Source: Caldifarciminota bacterium (GTDB lineage Bacteria > Hydrothermota > Tepidihabitantia > Tepidihabitantales > Tepidihabitantaceae). From it: a stretch of DNA of 7,026 nucleotides. The notes beneath the pieces were generated by a model that saw only the letters and a list, made by a program, of their open reading frames with translations, ran no database searches and was not told the origin of the DNA. Positions 6,900 to 7,026 of this stretch are shown here, in pieces. The translations under genes were made by a program, and so were the position numbers. The stretch spans positions 1 to 7,026 of the forward strand of contig JAFGQF010000009.1 of the NCBI GenBank assembly GCA_016935775.1, read 5' to 3'. How positions within the stretch are numbered: the first letter of the stretch is position 1; every line of letters starts with the position of its first letter.

Positions 6900-6943
6900 G
6901 CGATTGACCGAGGCGTTACCGGGCTCGGGATTGCCGGATTTGC

Positions 6944-7026
6944 GGAGGCGGATGGGTGCTGGTGTGCCTGGCGGACTTCAAATCCGTATGGTCTGCGAAA
7001 GTGGACCGGTAGGTTCGATTCCTACA
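6944..7026 (+). tRNA. selC: Selenocysteine tRNA (anticodon UCA), truncated at the window end
   Basis: The sequence folds as a bacterial tRNA-Sec. The 5' acceptor strand is GGAGGCGG (6944-6951), followed by a 2-base linker AT. A 6-bp D stem (6954-6959 with 6964-6969, three G-U pairs) closes a 4-base loop TGGT. The anticodon stem GCGGA/TCCGT (6971-6975, 6983-6987) carries loop CTTCAAA with anticodon TCA at 6978-6980. The long variable arm has a 7-bp stem GGTCTGC/GTGGACC and a GAAA loop (6990-7007). The T arm is GTAGG/CCTAC with loop TTCGATT (7009-7025). The extended D stem, tiny D loop, UCA anticodon and long variable arm are diagnostic and give the same layout as E. coli selC. The 3' acceptor strand, discriminator and any CCA lie outside the window. 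It would be charged with serine and converted by SelA to decode UGA with SelB. It starts 44 bases after the exported-protein stop, and no convincing promoter is visible between them. Confidence 0.93.

Noticed and set aside
6904..6932. Possible promoter for the tRNA-Sec (TTGACC, 17-base spacer, GGGATT)
   Set aside because: The -35 is good but the -10 fits poorly, and the region is too short to judge; the tRNA could equally be read from upstream.
6897..6943. Read-through of the exported protein's TGA as selenocysteine, given the neighbouring tRNA-Sec
   Set aside because: The protein already ends in the expected KLVVQR-type sorting-domain tail, and the open continuation runs straight into the tRNA gene.
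1..7026. CRISPR arrays, insertion sequences, prophage or plasmid genes
   Set aside because: No direct repeats with spacers, no transposase and no terminal inverted repeats were seen; the lone recombinase fits housekeeping XerC.

Overview
The window is GC-rich and tightly packed, with six protein-coding genes and one RNA gene and no sizeable non-coding stretch. It appears to be chromosomal DNA from an anaerobic bacterium: it encodes ferredoxin-dependent 2-oxoacid oxidoreductases and carries a selenocysteine tRNA. The secreted protein ends in a type IX secretion (T9SS) sorting-like domain, which points to the FCB superphylum or neighbouring candidate phyla such as WOR-3, Zixibacteria or Eisenbacteria. 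A perfect Shine-Dalgarno and a textbook sigma-70 promoter argue against Bacteroidota proper. This placement is inference; no taxonomic marker gene is present.

Region 1 (1-3899, plus strand) is the distal part of an operon for two paralogous 2-oxoacid:ferredoxin oxidoreductases in tandem. It holds the C-terminal part of a first alpha subunit, a first beta subunit, a gamma-alpha fusion subunit and a second beta subunit. All junctions are overlapping stop/start codons (GTGA, ATGA, TGATG), so translation is probably coupled. Each alpha/beta pair should form an enzyme that uses TPP and an Fe-S cluster to decarboxylate a 2-oxoacid to an acyl-CoA and reduce ferredoxin, or run the reverse carboxylation. 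The two enzymes may differ in substrate.

Region 2 (3905 to about 4810, minus strand) is a XerC-type tyrosine recombinase with all six catalytic residues. It converges on the oxidoreductase operon with 5 bases between the stop codons. Those stop codons lie in the two arms of a short perfect inverted repeat.

Region 3 (4860-6899, plus strand) is a gene for a secreted, acidic protein with eight repeats of about 54 residues (SBBP/beta-propeller-like), a CARDB-like Ig domain and a T9SS-type C-terminal domain. It has its own near-consensus promoter.

Region 4 (6944 to the window end) is most of a selenocysteine tRNA (selC, anticodon UCA), cut off in the 3' acceptor strand. No complete undescribed system is visible. 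The points most worth a second look are the selenocysteine tRNA, the Gln at the expected third cluster-cysteine position of both beta subunits, and the propeller-like exported protein.
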